DNA from: an uncultured Saprospiraceae bacterium
Lineage (GTDB): Bacteria > Bacteroidota > Bacteroidia > Chitinophagales > Saprospiraceae
Reading direction: 5' to 3'
DNA: 36,356 bases
NCBI GenBank assembly: GCA_937921595.1
Contig: CAKZTD010000450.1
Span: forward strand, 1 to 36,356
Shown here: piece after piece, positions 24,568 to 33,119 of the stretch
How positions within the stretch are numbered: position 1 is the first letter of the stretch
Layout: each line of letters begins with the position of its first letter
Translations under genes and position numbers: made by a program
The notes under the pieces: generated by a model
Databases searched by the model: none
The model's input: only the letters and a program-made list of their open reading frames with translations
Told to the model about the DNA's origin: nothing

Positions 24568-25563
24568 ATGATTTACACAGAATTAGTCACGATCATTCTG
24601 GGAGTCAGCTTACTCTTTTATGCCTTGTTGGGAGGTGCAGATTTTGGTGCTGGGATCATCGAATTATTTACTGGTGATCGAGGCAATGAAACAATCTCAA
24701 AAGCAATGGCTCCAGTCTGGGAAGCCAACCACATTTGGTTGATTATTGCCGTCGTTATATTAATGAATGGCTTTCCAGAAGCCTATGTCGTTTTTTCTAC
24801 CGCATTACATATTCCAATATTGATTATTTTAGTTGGAATCATTTTTCGGGGAGCAGCATTTACCTTTAGGCATTATGACGCAATAAAGGATGGTTCACAA
24901 AAATGGTACTCTGCAATCTTCCGATATTCAAGTATTGGAACCGTATTGTTTTTAGGAATTGCGATTGCTACTTTGTTTGCTGGAACGATACCGTCGACTT
25001 TAGAAGACGCTACTTTTTATGAATATTTTATTGCACCTTGGGCGAATCTTTTCTGTTTGTCCGTTGGAGTTTTTACGATGATTTTATCCGCATATATTGC
25101 AGCGATATTTTTATTAGGCGAAGTAAAAACAGAAGATGGTTATCAACTGATTCAGCGTTTTAGTAAAAGACTTTTTATTGCTTCCGTTGTTTCTGGCCTT
25201 TTTATTTTGCTGGCTTCTTATATTCAAAAACTAAATTTCCATTCCGCATTTTTAGAACATCCTTTGTCTTCCGCTTGGGTCATTTTAGCTACCGTTTTGG
25301 TTCCTTTTATTTTTAAAATGATGAATCAAAAAAGAATCTGGCCGCTCCGGATTTTAGTGAGTGCTCAAGTTTTGATGATTTTCTTAGGCTGGCTAGTGAT
25401 ACAATGGCCAGATTTAATTAGGTTTTCGGATGGGACGACATTAGATATTTATAAAGCATCAGCTCCCGTGATTACGATGAAGGTTTTATTCGGAGCCTTA
25501 GTTTTTGGAGTATGTAGTATTTTTCCAGCTTTGTATTATTTGTTTAGAATTTTTAAAAAATAG
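24568..25563 (+). CDS. cydB: Cytochrome bd oxidase subunit II
   Basis: This is a 331-aa integral membrane subunit. The family start GVSLLFYALLGGADFGAGI is near residue 15, and AMAPVWEANHIWLIIAVVILMNGFPEAYVVFST is the conserved W-E-x-N-x-V/I-W block. About eight to nine hydrophobic helices follow, ending FGALVFGVCSIFPALYYLFRIF. Length is normal for short CioB-type subunits. It stabilises the heme-containing CydA. No CydX-like small peptide was recognised after it, and cydDC is not in the window. The stop codon overlaps a terminator-like hairpin. Confidence 0.95.
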   Translation: MIYTELVTIILGVSLLFYALLGGADFGAGIIELFTGDRGNETISKAMAPVWEANHIWLIIAVVILMNGFPEAYVVFSTALHIPILIILVGIIFRGAAFTFRHYDAIKDGSQKWYSAIFRYSSIGTVLFLGIAIATLFAGTIPSTLEDATFYEYFIAPWANLFCLSVGVFTMILSAYIAAIFLLGEVKTEDGYQLIQRFSKRLFIASVVSGLFILLASYIQKLNFHSAFLEHPLSSAWVILATVLVPFIFKMMNQKRIWPLRILVSAQVLMIFLGWLVIQWPDLIRFSDGTTLDIYKASAPVITMKVLFGALVFGVCSIFPALYYLFRIFKK

Positions 25564-25588
25564 AGAATGTCCGAACTCGGTGTTCTCT
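25562..25588 (+). terminator. Terminator-like hairpin after cydB
   Basis: AGAGAA pairs with TTCTCT, with an inner CCG/CGG, starting inside the cydB stop codon. Only three T's follow, so termination strength is doubtful. Confidence 0.45.
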
Positions 25589-25714
25589 TTGACTCCTCTA
25601 TGTCCAATCAAAATGACAACTACTTTATATTTGCTCAATAAAACTATTCCTGATTTATCTTTATATCCACATTCCCTTATCTTTTAAAATCAAAAGTCTT
25701 TTTAAAAAGTAGAT

Positions 25715-26524
25715 ATGATCTTTAAAGAATATCCGGTATCGAAAGGTGCACAAGAGATAATTGCAAGTTTTTGGACGCTTCAATCTGATCCGGAGAATGA
25801 AGCAGATATTTCTTATCGGTTTATTCCTGATGGATATGTGGACTGGATTTTTCATTTAGAAGAGCCTTGGGAATATTGTATTCCAGCAAGAGATAAACAA
25901 AAAAAGAAGTACACCTCACATATTTTTGGACAAATAAAAAACTATCTGGATTTGACATTGCCATCAGGGAATCTTTTTCTGTTTGGTGTGAAATTTCATC
26001 CTTGGGCAGCGAGGCAAATCTGGAAATTTGATTTGAATGAAGTAACAGATCATAGTGTGGCTTTATCGGAATTAAGTGAACCAAGTTTATATTTTCTAGA
26101 AGAGCAAATTCATGAAGCAAAAGGAATTTATGGACGAATAAAAATTGTTGAAGATTATATTTTAAAAAATAGCAGTGTAATAAATAAAAACTCTTTGGCC
26201 CCTGTGATCCAAGATATTATTCAAAATCCTTTATCATTGTCTACTTCAAGGTATCCACTCAAAAAGCGTAGACTTGAACAACGATTTAAATCAGAAATTG
26301 GAATTTCCGCTAAGCTTTTCCAACGAACAATTCGCATCAACAAGATCATGGAACGCTTGATTCAAAAGCCAGATATTCAATTGACTCAATTGGCGTATGA
26401 GTTTAATTTTTATGACCAATCCCATTTTATTTCTGACTTTAAACAATTCACAGGGTGTACGCCTTCTAAGTTTTTGAAAGCGATCAACCCGAGCGGCGAA
26501 ATTTATAATTATAGAATTGGGTAA
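25715..26524 (+). CDS. AraC-family regulator with DUF6597-type N-terminal domain
   Basis: This is a 269-aa cytoplasmic protein. The N-terminal half (IIASFWTLQSD, YRFIPDGYVDWIFHL, HIFGQIKNYLDLTLPSGNLFLFGVKFHPWAARQIW) has the pattern of the DUF6597 domain found in many Bacteroidota AraC regulators. Two helix-turn-helix units occupy about residues 175-260 (LEQRFKSEIGISAKLFQRTIR, LTQLAYEFNFYDQSHFISDFKQFTGCTPSKFLK). The ligand and targets are unknown. It is convergent with the DUF2911 gene, 34 bp away. No operator was recognised. Confidence 0.88.
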   Translation: MIFKEYPVSKGAQEIIASFWTLQSDPENEADISYRFIPDGYVDWIFHLEEPWEYCIPARDKQKKKYTSHIFGQIKNYLDLTLPSGNLFLFGVKFHPWAARQIWKFDLNEVTDHSVALSELSEPSLYFLEEQIHEAKGIYGRIKIVEDYILKNSSVINKNSLAPVIQDIIQNPLSLSTSRYPLKKRRLEQRFKSEIGISAKLFQRTIRINKIMERLIQKPDIQLTQLAYEFNFYDQSHFISDFKQFTGCTPSKFLKAINPSGEIYNYRIG

Positions 26525-26558
26525 AAGTAGAGTGAAGTTCTTTGCTTTGATGGAGATA

Positions 26559-27476
26559 CTATTCTTTTTGTAACCACATTTCAATTAACTCATCAATCTT
26601 CTCTTCCTTTTTATTCTTTATATAAAATGTCGATTTTCCTGCAATAGATTTCATTTCTCTAGCATATTTTATGGCTTTTGAGTGTTTAGATAATTGCGCT
26701 AAAATTTTAGCTTTTGTCCAGAGTAAATGCCCTTCAATATATTGTTTAGGATAGTATTGCTCATTCCAAACTATTGCGTTCGACATTAATATTTCACTTT
26801 TATCAATCCATTTTTTCGCAAGTTCAATATCCAAATTATTATTTTCCAAATGTTCGGCTCCTTGAAGATAGACGATCCATCGGATGTTTTGATCTGCTTT
26901 AATAGCCCTGTCTTCAATTAATTTTTCGAAAGCCTTTAGATAAGAGGTACTGAATTCTAATGCTAATTGTATGTGCTCCCATTTAAATATAATTTCTCCA
27001 TTGTCGAATCCGTAATTATTTATTTCATAACTTAGTTCTTCACTAAAAAATTCCATTCTTCTGGGCACGATTCCAATTCTGATTATATCGTTTTCAGCCT
27101 TGTATTTAAACGCTCCCCATTGATTAGCCTCTTTGTTTAATATTACTTCCCATTTTTTATTTTTCTTCGGAATAATAAAAAGTGCATATTTTCCCGCTGG
27201 AATATTAATCGAATTAATATTTACATCTGTACTGAATTCTACGGTTGTTGCATTATTAGCACCTGCTCGCCAGACTTTTTCATAAGGGACTAAATTTCCC
27301 CAGATTTCTCTAGAGTCAACGGAAGGGCTTCCGTATTTTATTTCAATTTCAGTAAGCCCAATTTTTTGATTGATTCCTTTGTCGGGGCTAGACCTTGGTA
27401 CGATTCCAATTTGATATTGACAATAAATAGTTTGACTTAAAAAAGCGACAATGCCTAAAATTATTAGTTGTTTCAT
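26559..27476 (-). CDS. Exported DUF2911 domain protein with C-terminal TPR-like helices
   Basis: This 305-aa protein begins with a signal peptide (MKQLIILGIVAFLSQTIYC). DUF2911 covers about residues 25-170: EIKYGSPSVDSREIWGNLVPYEKVWRAGANNATTVEF, then IPAGKYALFIIP and EVILNK, all diagnostic. The C-terminal half (DQNIRWIVYLQGAEHLE, AKKWIDKSEILMSN, LWTKAKILAQLSKHSKAIKYA) looks like TPR-type helical pairs. DUF2911 proteins are common periplasmic proteins of the Bacteroidota with no established activity. No functional partner is evident. Confidence 0.87.
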   Translation of the reverse strand: MKQLIILGIVAFLSQTIYCQYQIGIVPRSSPDKGINQKIGLTEIEIKYGSPSVDSREIWGNLVPYEKVWRAGANNATTVEFSTDVNINSINIPAGKYALFIIPKKNKKWEVILNKEANQWGAFKYKAENDIIRIGIVPRRMEFFSEELSYEINNYGFDNGEIIFKWEHIQLALEFSTSYLKAFEKLIEDRAIKADQNIRWIVYLQGAEHLENNNLDIELAKKWIDKSEILMSNAIVWNEQYYPKQYIEGHLLWTKAKILAQLSKHSKAIKYAREMKSIAGKSTFYIKNKKEEKIDELIEMWLQKE

Positions 27477-27599
27477 GCTTTAAATTTTAAGACTTAATTT
27501 AAAGCTTTAAACTTTCTTCAAGACACGAATAAACTATTATTAAGAAAAATTAATCTTATTTAACTTAGTTATGGCTTGGTGTCTGTTCAACGAAAATCG

Positions 27600-27611
27600 A
27601 TTGTCGACAAT
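27600..27611. promoter_or_regulatory. 12-bp palindrome ATTGTCGACAAT
   Basis: A perfect dyad in the 212-bp divergent spacer between the DUF2911 and FG-GAP genes. It may be an operator; no regulator is assignable. Confidence 0.3.
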
Positions 27612-27664
27612 TATATATTCTCAGCCATTGCGTTTTTTTCCTATTTTTTTATTGCAGACAAAAA

Positions 27665-27672
27665 TATCTTTG
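27665..27672 (+). promoter_or_regulatory. -7 box for the FG-GAP protein gene
   Basis: TATCTTTG matches TAnnTTTG exactly, 16 bp before ATG 27689. A TTG -33 element at the right spacing is not seen. Confidence 0.5.
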
Positions 27673-27688
27673 ATATTAAAATAAAGAT

Positions 27689-29344
27689 ATGATGTCCAAT
27701 CGAAATTTCTACTTTTTAATTTTACTATTAAGCATTCAAATTAGTCATGCACAATTCCCAGAAATTAAATGGGAATATGAAATCGGAGCACCTTCTTTTG
27801 GTTCCCCTGCCGCCGCCGATATGGATGGTGATGGATTCTATGAAATCGTTTTTACCACTTATACCAATGACGGTAGAGCTCATTGTATAAATGCGGAAGA
27901 CGGTTCAGTAAACTGGATTTATGATATCGGAGGATGTGGTGATGTTGCACCGATTATTCATGATATGAATATGGATGGTGTTCTAGATGTTGTGGTAAAT
28001 GGCTCTTGTAATCCCACGATTTTTTGCATCAATGGAGCGACAGGAGAATTGATTTGGAGCAAGCCATCTGGAGGAGGTGATTCGCCACCAACGGTTGCAG
28101 ATATAGATAATGATGGAAAGCCAGAGGTTATATTTGGAAATTTTAATGGACAGATTATTTCTCTAAATGGGGAAGATGGAAGTGCGGATAAAACCATTCA
28201 AGCTGATCCTTTCGCTCAGGCTTTACAAACCGAACCAGCTTTAGTAGACATAGACAATGATGGCGATCTTGAAATCATTGCAGCGAATTATTGGAACAAC
28301 GATGGCCTACATGTTTGGGCTTTTGATTATGAAACAACCAATGTGATCTGGACAAATACTGTAGAAGATCCTGATGCTGAATTTCATGCTTACCATGCTG
28401 GTGCAGTTGCTGATCTGGACGGCGACGGGACCTTAGAATATGTCATTGGTTCTTGGAACGGAGACCTTCGTTCCATAAATGTTGAAGACGGATCAGATCA
28501 TTGGACGATACAAATTCCGGAAAGTAATTTTGCAGCAATTACTGTAGCAGACATTGATGAAGATGGTAACCTTGAAGTGATTATGAACAATAATGATTGG
28601 ATCACGATTGATGAACGACTTTGGATTATTGCTGGAGAAGATGGATCGGTAGAGTGGTCTTATCCAATTCCTTTTGTTTCTTTCAGAGGCTTTTCTGTTT
28701 CCGATATTAATGGCAATGGAAAACTGGATTTAGTTTCTGGTCATTTTATGGGACGAGTGTTAGCGATAGAACCTTACACCGGACTTATCTGGGAAGCTAA
28801 CCTTTTGAATAATTTCTCAAATGCAGATCAGCTACCTTGGCTTGATGCAGATGGACAACCTCTGATTGCTGACTTTGATCAAAATGGAACACTAGATGTT
28901 TTTATCTGTGCGGGGTACGGTTCTTATATTCCAGATTCTCTAAATACTGGAAAAGCTTTTATGATTGAAGCGGGAGAAGGAACTTGTCCAGAATGGTTAA
29001 TGTTTCGACATGATGTAAAACGGTCGGGTTATATATCTGCGATGGAAATCGAAGAAGCCTGTAATGTAACATCAACGTTTGATATAGTTACTGAAAATGA
29101 GATTAGTATTTATCCCAATCCTTCTGAAAGTGTTGTGTTTATAGAATATGTTTTAAATGAAACGTCTAATGTGGAGGTCTCAATTTTTGATTTACTTGGA
29201 AGAGAAATTCAGAAGACTAAAAAAGAGCGACAAGCTATGGGGACTTATAAATCAGAGTGGGAAGGAATATCTGCTGGGGTTTACATTTGTGAAATAAGAA
29301 TAGCAGAACAGACACATGTGGAAAGAATAGTGATTGTACAATAA
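27689..29344 (+). CDS. Secreted FG-GAP/VCBS beta-propeller protein with T9SS C-terminal sorting domain
   Basis: This is a 551-aa protein; ATG 27689 and 27692 are equally possible. The signal peptide ends near SHAQ. About eight Ca-binding D-x-D-x-D/N-G repeats are visible (ADMDGDGFYE, HDMNMDGVLD, ADIDNDGKPE, VDIDNDGDLE, ADLDGDGTLE, ADIDEDGNLE, SDINGNGKLD, ADFDQNGTLD), consistent with a calcium-stabilised propeller. PQQ-like phrases (INAEDGSVNW, GATGELIWSK) alternate with them. The last ~80 residues (ISIYPNPSE ... GVYICEIR) are a type A type IX secretion tail, so it is exported to the cell surface. Likely an adhesin or binding protein; no enzymatic residues were recognised. Confidence 0.9.
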   Translation: MMSNRNFYFLILLLSIQISHAQFPEIKWEYEIGAPSFGSPAAADMDGDGFYEIVFTTYTNDGRAHCINAEDGSVNWIYDIGGCGDVAPIIHDMNMDGVLDVVVNGSCNPTIFCINGATGELIWSKPSGGGDSPPTVADIDNDGKPEVIFGNFNGQIISLNGEDGSADKTIQADPFAQALQTEPALVDIDNDGDLEIIAANYWNNDGLHVWAFDYETTNVIWTNTVEDPDAEFHAYHAGAVADLDGDGTLEYVIGSWNGDLRSINVEDGSDHWTIQIPESNFAAITVADIDEDGNLEVIMNNNDWITIDERLWIIAGEDGSVEWSYPIPFVSFRGFSVSDINGNGKLDLVSGHFMGRVLAIEPYTGLIWEANLLNNFSNADQLPWLDADGQPLIADFDQNGTLDVFICAGYGSYIPDSLNTGKAFMIEAGEGTCPEWLMFRHDVKRSGYISAMEIEEACNVTSTFDIVTENEISIYPNPSESVVFIEYVLNETSNVEVSIFDLLGREIQKTKKERQAMGTYKSEWEGISAGVYICEIRIAEQTHVERIVIVQ

Positions 29345-29368
29345 TCACTTGTTTTCTTCCTTAAATAT

Positions 29369-29405
29369 AAAAACCTCTTCTAGTTTTATTAGAAGAGGTT
29401 TTTTT
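29369..29405. terminator. Bidirectional intrinsic terminator
   Basis: A 14-bp perfect stem (29369-29382 with 29390-29403) with a 7-nt loop is flanked by an A-run and a T-run. It serves both the FG-GAP gene and the convergent tail-fibre-like gene. Confidence 0.9.
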
Positions 29406-29426
29406 AATAAAATGAACTTCGTTTTG

Positions 29427-30278
29427 CTATTGAACTTTTTGTTCTAATTGCTTGATTCTTTTTAAGAGTAGCCTGTTTTCTGTTTTTAAACTTTTGGCTT
29501 GTTTGTCTAACTCGATGACATAGAGAAAAAGTTCTTCGATTTTTTCTTGTTGTATTTTAGTCATTTCACCTAATTGTAAACCTTTATTTTCTACTTCTTT
29601 TTCGGAAGGAACATTAGGTAAGTGACCTTTTTCTTTGATATGTTTTTGAACTAAATTTAAAGGTTTCAATTCGTAATCACTTGCAAAAACATAATCAGCC
29701 CAGTTGTTTCTCACTCGGATTTCATCTGCTAAAATACCGCCTTCTACGAAAAGATTGTAGTCACTAATATCCTCTCCTCCGACAGTCGTTGGTGTATTGC
29801 TTGTACCGATAGATACTTTTCCATCTACTTCAACTTTACCAGTAAAGTATCCTGCATGGCCATTGTTTGAGGTTGCCAAACCATGTACTGCATATCCGTA
29901 TGAAGTACGACCGGACAAGGCTTTACCTGCGCTAGCAAAACCATATACCCCAGTTCCCAAACTATTAGAAGTATAACCATATACTCCATAGCCAGTAGAG
30001 GTAGAACCATATACCCCTTTGCCAGAAGTTGATCGACCAAAGATGGCTATTTTCCCATTGTGTGCAATTGAATAAATACCGTTTGTTGCATTTGTTGTCT
30101 TTCCATCAACATGTAATCTGTAGTAATTGGATGGATTGGTTACACCGATACCAACCTTGCCGGTGGCGGGGGCATAATATATTTCATCGGGAGTATTATA
30201 TTCCCATTGTGCGAATAGAGAATTTGAAGTAAAAAAAGCAATAATAAGAATAGCAGTAAATAAATTTATATTTTTCAT
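29427..30278 (-). CDS. Exported tail-fibre-like protein with GVYG repeats and coiled-coil C-terminus
   Basis: This 283-aa protein has a signal peptide (IIAFFTSNSLFAQ). It is followed by ATGKVGIGVTNPS and a series of short glycine/tyrosine repeats (GVYGSTS, GYGVYGYTS, GTGVYGFAS, GYAVHGLAT), typical of trimeric beta-helical fibres. The conserved block ASDYELKPLNLVQKHIKEKGHLPNVPSE followed by GLQLGEMTKIQQEKIEEL and a heptad-rich coiled coil is a widespread Bacteroidota surface-protein ending. No S74 intramolecular chaperone Ser/Lys dyad was recognised and no phage genes are nearby. It is likely a surface or matrix fibre. It lies 32 bp downstream of a T9SS substrate on the same strand. Confidence 0.82.
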   Translation of the reverse strand: MKNINLFTAILIIAFFTSNSLFAQWEYNTPDEIYYAPATGKVGIGVTNPSNYYRLHVDGKTTNATNGIYSIAHNGKIAIFGRSTSGKGVYGSTSTGYGVYGYTSNSLGTGVYGFASAGKALSGRTSYGYAVHGLATSNNGHAGYFTGKVEVDGKVSIGTSNTPTTVGGEDISDYNLFVEGGILADEIRVRNNWADYVFASDYELKPLNLVQKHIKEKGHLPNVPSEKEVENKGLQLGEMTKIQQEKIEELFLYVIELDKQAKSLKTENRLLLKRIKQLEQKVQ

Positions 30279-30310
30279 GATCGTTTATTTTTTGATTAAA
30301 AATGGATAGT

Positions 30311-31681
30311 TTATTGAATTATTAATCGTTTAGTGACTTGAGTCTTTTCAGATTGAATTTGAATAAAATAAATACCCTTAGGTTGATTGGATAGATCTAA
30401 AGAACGACTATTAGTAATTGTAGAATTTTTTAAAATAATTTCTCCTAAAGTGTTTACAAGGGTATAGCTAATAGAAGGAACTTCTTTTGAAGGAATGAAT
30501 GGAAGATTAATTATTCCAGTGCTTGGATTAGGGAAAATATTAATTTCTTCCAGTTTTTTATTTTGAATAGAAACTTCCAATTCTTTTTCTCGGGTATCAC
30601 TTTCGTCATCATCTGTTAAAGTGTTACCAGAAGCACAGGTGAAGTTAGAACAACTACTTACAGGTGCAATAACAGCTTTAAAAATAGCACCATCCTCAAC
30701 AGTGAAATTCGATTCAAGTAAAATTTCAGTCCCACAATAAAAACCAACATCATCTCCAGAATAAACCCTAGCATCTTCTTTTGCATTGATCAGAGTGTAT
30801 GCACTTGTTGCCTCTGGAAGAGTAGTAGACTCCGTATATATTACCTGACTTTCAGGTTCTACACAACTAACACAAAAATCAGAAATACCAAGAATAAACA
30901 AATCATCAGTGGGTTCAGTCGGATAAATCCATAGCATACTATAATCCTGATCGGGAACGAAGGTTATGTTAAAGGTCGTGAAGGAAGTTTCAGACCAGCC
31001 TTGTTGGGAGTATATAGTTTGAGATTGGCCAATTGCTTCAGGGATTTCATAATATTCGTTGACCGTAAAAAGGTTAGGATTATTATAGTCATTTGGACCG
31101 CTTATATTATTAGCAAGTTTGATAAAAAGATTCCCAAGACTACTACCTCCTCCTTTTGCCCTAAAGCTTAACTCATATGTGTTCCCTTCTTCGAAAGTAA
31201 AACAGTTGTTAAAGAGTCCTTCACCATATACAGTGTTATCTCCGATTGGTGCGTTAAATTGACCACTCCATATCATTAGGGCATCTTCGGTAAAACCAGA
31301 GTCTTCTCTTTTTATTTCTGGAGTACCATGTGATATCCACCAGTCTCCATATTCTTCTATAGCACAAGCATGGAATGGAGATCTATTTGTAGTACACTCT
31401 AATATGATACTTGCACTGCATAATGGTGGACCGAGAACAGGGTTGCATTCGCCTAAGGGGATATCACTGAAGCTCTCAAAATCACCATTATCAATAATAT
31501 TGTTTTCACAAAAGGTGACTCTGGTATTTCGATTTTCCTGATCATTATTAGTATCAGTTTGCTTGGTATAAGGATACCTCTGCGATTTATTTTGATAAGG
31601 ATTGTATTGGCCCCAAGTCATATTAGTTACTCCGAGTGCAGTAAGTAAAAGTAGAAGGCGCCAAATTTTAGTGACGGACAT
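30311..31681 (-). CDS. T9SS-exported hypothetical protein with carbohydrate-binding-like domain
   Basis: The protein is 456 aa from ATG 31681. An in-frame start at 31726 would add 15 residues before a clean signal peptide (MSVTKIWRLLLLLTALGVTNMTWGQ), so it is rejected. The N-terminal half (NIIDNGDFESFSDIP, TYELSFRAKGGGSSLGNLFIKLAN) has the look of a CBM-like jelly roll that starts with an NGDFE motif. A middle part (YTLINAKEDARVYSGDDVGFYCGTEILLESNFTVEDGAIFKAVI) resembles the 3-coathanger stack. The C-terminus has INIFPNPSTG and GIYFIQIQ, a type IX secretion tail. Function unknown. Confidence 0.82.
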   Translation of the reverse strand: MSVTKIWRLLLLLTALGVTNMTWGQYNPYQNKSQRYPYTKQTDTNNDQENRNTRVTFCENNIIDNGDFESFSDIPLGECNPVLGPPLCSASIILECTTNRSPFHACAIEEYGDWWISHGTPEIKREDSGFTEDALMIWSGQFNAPIGDNTVYGEGLFNNCFTFEEGNTYELSFRAKGGGSSLGNLFIKLANNISGPNDYNNPNLFTVNEYYEIPEAIGQSQTIYSQQGWSETSFTTFNITFVPDQDYSMLWIYPTEPTDDLFILGISDFCVSCVEPESQVIYTESTTLPEATSAYTLINAKEDARVYSGDDVGFYCGTEILLESNFTVEDGAIFKAVIAPVSSCSNFTCASGNTLTDDDESDTREKELEVSIQNKKLEEINIFPNPSTGIINLPFIPSKEVPSISYTLVNTLGEIILKNSTITNSRSLDLSNQPKGIYFIQIQSEKTQVTKRLIIQ

Positions 31682-32117
31682 AAGAAAAAAATTTAGGAAG
31701 GTTTGAAAAGATAATTCTCCTTTCAAAGATTACTTATCCCTAAATAAAATTTGGTAACATTTTTTAGAAGTACTTTGGAATGAAAAATTGTAGATGGAGT
31801 TAATTTAATTCTAAGGCAATAGAAGAAATGAAAAAAGCTGTGCAAGTAGTAAATGACTAAAAGATGTTTTTTTAACTATAAGAAGGCAAATTTGTAACAT
31901 GAATTAGAGTATAGGCTGTTCTATATTAAAGCTCAGTGCTAAAGGATAAAAGATAAAAATGAGATACATTTTTTTAAACTAGTTCCACAAATCTTAAAGC
32001 CATTCAGCACATTCTCTTCGCAAATCATATCATGATTAATGAGATTCGACCTAAATTCGGGTTTTTAAGTATCCTGTTTTTATTATAAAGAAGCTTTAAC
32101 TAAACAGCAGAATCGTA
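31682..32117. other. 436-bp gap without a gene
   Basis: AT-rich sequence with only very short reading frames. A small AATCAT/ATGATT hairpin lies near 32024-32038. The promoter of the upstream-oriented T9SS gene should lie near 31720 (a near-consensus AATCTTTG on the minus strand). Nothing else was recognised. Confidence 0.5.
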
Positions 32118-33011
32118 TTATATTCTATTAGAGTTAATCCCTTTCATCACTGTCTCCGCATATTTTACTGGTGCTTCCAGCATCGGATAATGTCCAACAT
32201 TTTCTAAAATAGTCAAGGTGTTTGATTTAATTTTTTTCTCTAAGACATGAGCCATTTCAACTATAGCCACCGGATCTTTATCTGCCCAAATGAGGTGAAT
32301 GTGTTTGTCCGTTTGTTCAAGACCGCCGATCCACCGATGCCAAAATTTTTTTCTTTCGTTGATATATTTAGTCACCCGAGGTAATACTTTTCGACCATTA
32401 TTATAAATCAGCATTTCCCAAAGGACATTAAATTCCTCATAGTTTATTTTAGATTTATCTGCCCATAGTTTTTTAAAGCTATTGATAAAGATCGGTTTGC
32501 TACTCAAGCTTGCTAGTATCGGTCCCCAGAAATCATGCTTCAATAATTTTTGCGTAATCAAAAGTTGAGACATCTCGATCAACATACTACCATTGCCAAG
32601 ACTAATACTTTTTAAATGCACAGGTTCGTACCCTTGATTCGATCTGGCAATGATCTCCGTCGCGACGCTAGTTCCATAATCATGAGCAAGTAAGTGTACT
32701 TCTTTTAAGCCTAATTTTTTCCATAATGCCAATGCAAGATCTGCTTGCTCAATCAAAGAGTAAGAATAATTATCAGGTTTTTCTGAAAGCCCTAAACCTA
32801 AATGATCATGAATGACCACCCGATATTTTTTAGTCCAAATGGGTAAAACCGCATGATAGTCATAAGACCCACTTGGGTATCCATGAAGGATGGCAATCGT
32901 TTCTTTGTGATTTCCTTGATCAATGACAAAGACTTTGTGTTGACCAATTTGATGGTATTGGCCAGAGGATTTCCAGGACGTTAAAGAAGGAATATTATTG
33001 GATGATGTCAT
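32118..33011 (-). CDS. Alpha/beta hydrolase resembling MEST/PEG1
   Basis: The protein is 297 aa from ATG 33011; a TTG at 33047 would add 12 residues. The oxyanion motif is LHGYPSGSYDYH, the nucleophile elbow is LLAHDYGTSVA (Asp nucleophile, as in epoxide hydrolases and haloalkane dehalogenases), the acid is in WADKDPVA, and the catalytic His is in GHYPMLEAP. The cap and spacing (SLIEQADLALALWKKLGL, KSISLGNG, LLITQKLLK, YINERKKFWHRWIGG) track the vertebrate MEST protein closely in my memory. No signal peptide; probably cytoplasmic. The substrate is unknown. A haloalkane dehalogenase is less likely because the halide-binding Trp next to the nucleophile is Tyr. Confidence 0.82.
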   Translation of the reverse strand: MTSSNNIPSLTSWKSSGQYHQIGQHKVFVIDQGNHKETIAILHGYPSGSYDYHAVLPIWTKKYRVVIHDHLGLGLSEKPDNYSYSLIEQADLALALWKKLGLKEVHLLAHDYGTSVATEIIARSNQGYEPVHLKSISLGNGSMLIEMSQLLITQKLLKHDFWGPILASLSSKPIFINSFKKLWADKSKINYEEFNVLWEMLIYNNGRKVLPRVTKYINERKKFWHRWIGGLEQTDKHIHLIWADKDPVAIVEMAHVLEKKIKSNTLTILENVGHYPMLEAPVKYAETVMKGINSNRI

Positions 33012-33095
33012 TTTTATATAATATCTTATTTCTAAAAGAATAGACAACTCTATGAAAAATTAGATGTCCTTAAGATATAAATTTTCTTGTTAACT

Positions 33096-33119
33096 ATAAC
33101 CACATAACCACATAACCAG
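33096..33119. repeat. 8-bp tandem repeat abutting a start codon
   Basis: Three units ATAACCAC, ATAACCAC, ATAACCAG end one base before ATG 33120. Copy-number change would alter leader length without touching the frame. Confidence 0.75.

Noticed and set aside
29427-30278. Prophage tail fibre
   Set aside because: No other phage genes are adjacent and a signal peptide is present; this architecture is common for Bacteroidota surface proteins.
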